In this document: positions 63,605-64,000 of the stretch, one piece after another
How the letters are laid out: each line of letters starts with the position of its first letter
Position numbering within the stretch: the first letter of the stretch is position 1
Origin: Escarpia spicata
Taxonomy: Eukaryota > Annelida > Polychaeta > Sabellida > Siboglinidae
Assembly (NCBI GenBank): GCA_963995525.1
Contig: OZ023216.1
Span: 34,395,774-34,459,773 of the forward strand
Length of the DNA stretch: 64,000 bases
Direction of reading: 5' to 3'
Notes under the pieces: generated by a model
What the model was told of the DNA's origin: nothing
Database searches by the model: none
The model's input: only the letters and a program-made list of their open reading frames with translations
Program-made: the position numbers and the translations under genes

Positions 63605-63774
63605 TTTATGATTGCTGCTTTTAAATGAAACACACCATTTATCAGACTGAACGAAACATGGCCGTCGTTTATTATCTGATCCGACCAGCACCGGAGAAAT
63701 CCGAAGTCAACGGGATCCGTCCGTAATACATAGGCTACGTATGTATATACCATGCAGGGAGCGGCTATATTACA
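63605..63774 (-). repeat. 5' LTR of the gypsy element
   Basis: 170 bp, five mismatches to the other LTR. The inner edge (TTTATG instead of TGTATG) has lost the canonical dinucleotide; the outer flank is GTGAG. Confidence 0.93.
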
Positions 63775-64000
63775 GTGAGCATCTTGTTTTCTTGGTCAGC
63801 GTGGCCGTAGTGACTGCGGCTTTTCCGATGCGCTTGTTTGTGTCAATGTGCAGTGAAATGATGCTGGAGATGTTTGACCTGGGGTAAGTGAAGTATTCTC
63901 CAGGGTGTAGTCATTGATGTTGATAGAGGAGACTTGGCTGGTACCTCGCGCAAAGACGTTCGTCTTCTTCATGCTGACTGTGAGTCCAAACTCTCTGCAA
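63775..64000 (-). mobile_element. LINE upstream part, running off the window
   Basis: The - strand reads CREFGLTVSMKKTNVFARGT then ININDYTLE, the EFGL.IS.KKT.V block of RT, which precedes the part at 60214-60834. The two halves are separated by the LTR element and share the GTGAG target duplication. Confidence 0.8.

Larger units (their letters stand above)
60840..63774 (-). mobile_element. Internally deleted Ty3/gypsy LTR retrotransposon, 2935 bp
   Basis: Two 170-bp LTRs (60840-61009 and 63605-63774), TG...CA ends, and a 5-bp target duplication GTGAG on both sides (60835-60839 and 63775-63779). A purine tract (GGTAGAGAGGGA on the - strand) abuts the 3' LTR, and TGGCGACGAG follows the 5' LTR as a likely primer-binding site. 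Coding order on the - strand is gag, two CCHC zinc knuckles, then directly integrase: protease, RT and RNase H are absent. The LTRs differ at 5 of 170 sites. Inserted in a LINE. Confidence 0.92.

Overview
The window is animal nuclear DNA from an invertebrate metazoan. The evidence is split genes with GT-AG introns, conserved animal protein families, AT-rich introns, and a dense mix of non-LTR, Penelope-like and LTR retrotransposons, hAT and pogo-like DNA elements, tRNA-headed SINEs and minisatellites. The species cannot be named from the sequence; the repeats would suit a marine invertebrate (inference). Nothing is bacterial: there are no operons, rRNA genes or CRISPR arrays.

Layout. (1) 2.1-30.3 kb, + strand: most of a MEK1/2-type MAP kinase kinase gene, from the N-lobe (after the glycine loop) to the stop codon. 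The upstream exons are outside the window. Two adjacent 86-nt exons (16288-16373 and 17067-17152) keep the same reading frame and encode alternative versions of the same 29-residue segment, which looks like a mutually exclusive exon pair in the proline-rich-insert region of MEK. The introns carry a 44-bp minisatellite of about 52 copies, a hAT-like element with a zinc-finger fragment, a pogo-like element, a long inverted-repeat element, a 49-bp minisatellite and a decayed LTR retrotransposon. (2) 34.6-50.7 kb, - strand: a 13-exon gene for a coiled-coil protein of about 690 residues that I do not recognise. Its two upstream introns hold two oppositely oriented LINE fragments, a 144-bp AT-rich palindrome and a decayed Penelope-like element with a GIY-YIG domain and pseudo-LTRs. 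(3) 52.1-54.3 kb, + strand: a two-exon integrase-derived gene resembling invertebrate KRBA2-like/SCAND3-like predictions. It is apparently spliced through a GC-AG intron and stops at a TGA just before the expected catalytic glutamate. Related GC-rich palindromic blocks flank it. (4) 55.1-58.9 kb, + strand: a two-exon ankyrin-repeat SOCS-box (ASB-type) gene; its intron has nested SINE and hAT insertions. (5) 59.2-64.0 kb: LINE fragments on the - strand. One is split by a 2.9-kb Ty3/gypsy element with 170-bp LTRs and a 5-bp target-site duplication; this element has lost protease, reverse transcriptase and RNase H, so gag runs directly into integrase.

How the genes relate. MEK is the Raf-to-ERK kinase and the ASB protein is a predicted E3-ligase substrate receptor; nothing in the sequence links the four genes functionally. 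All splice junctions were read by eye from consensus sites and reading-frame phase, without transcript data.
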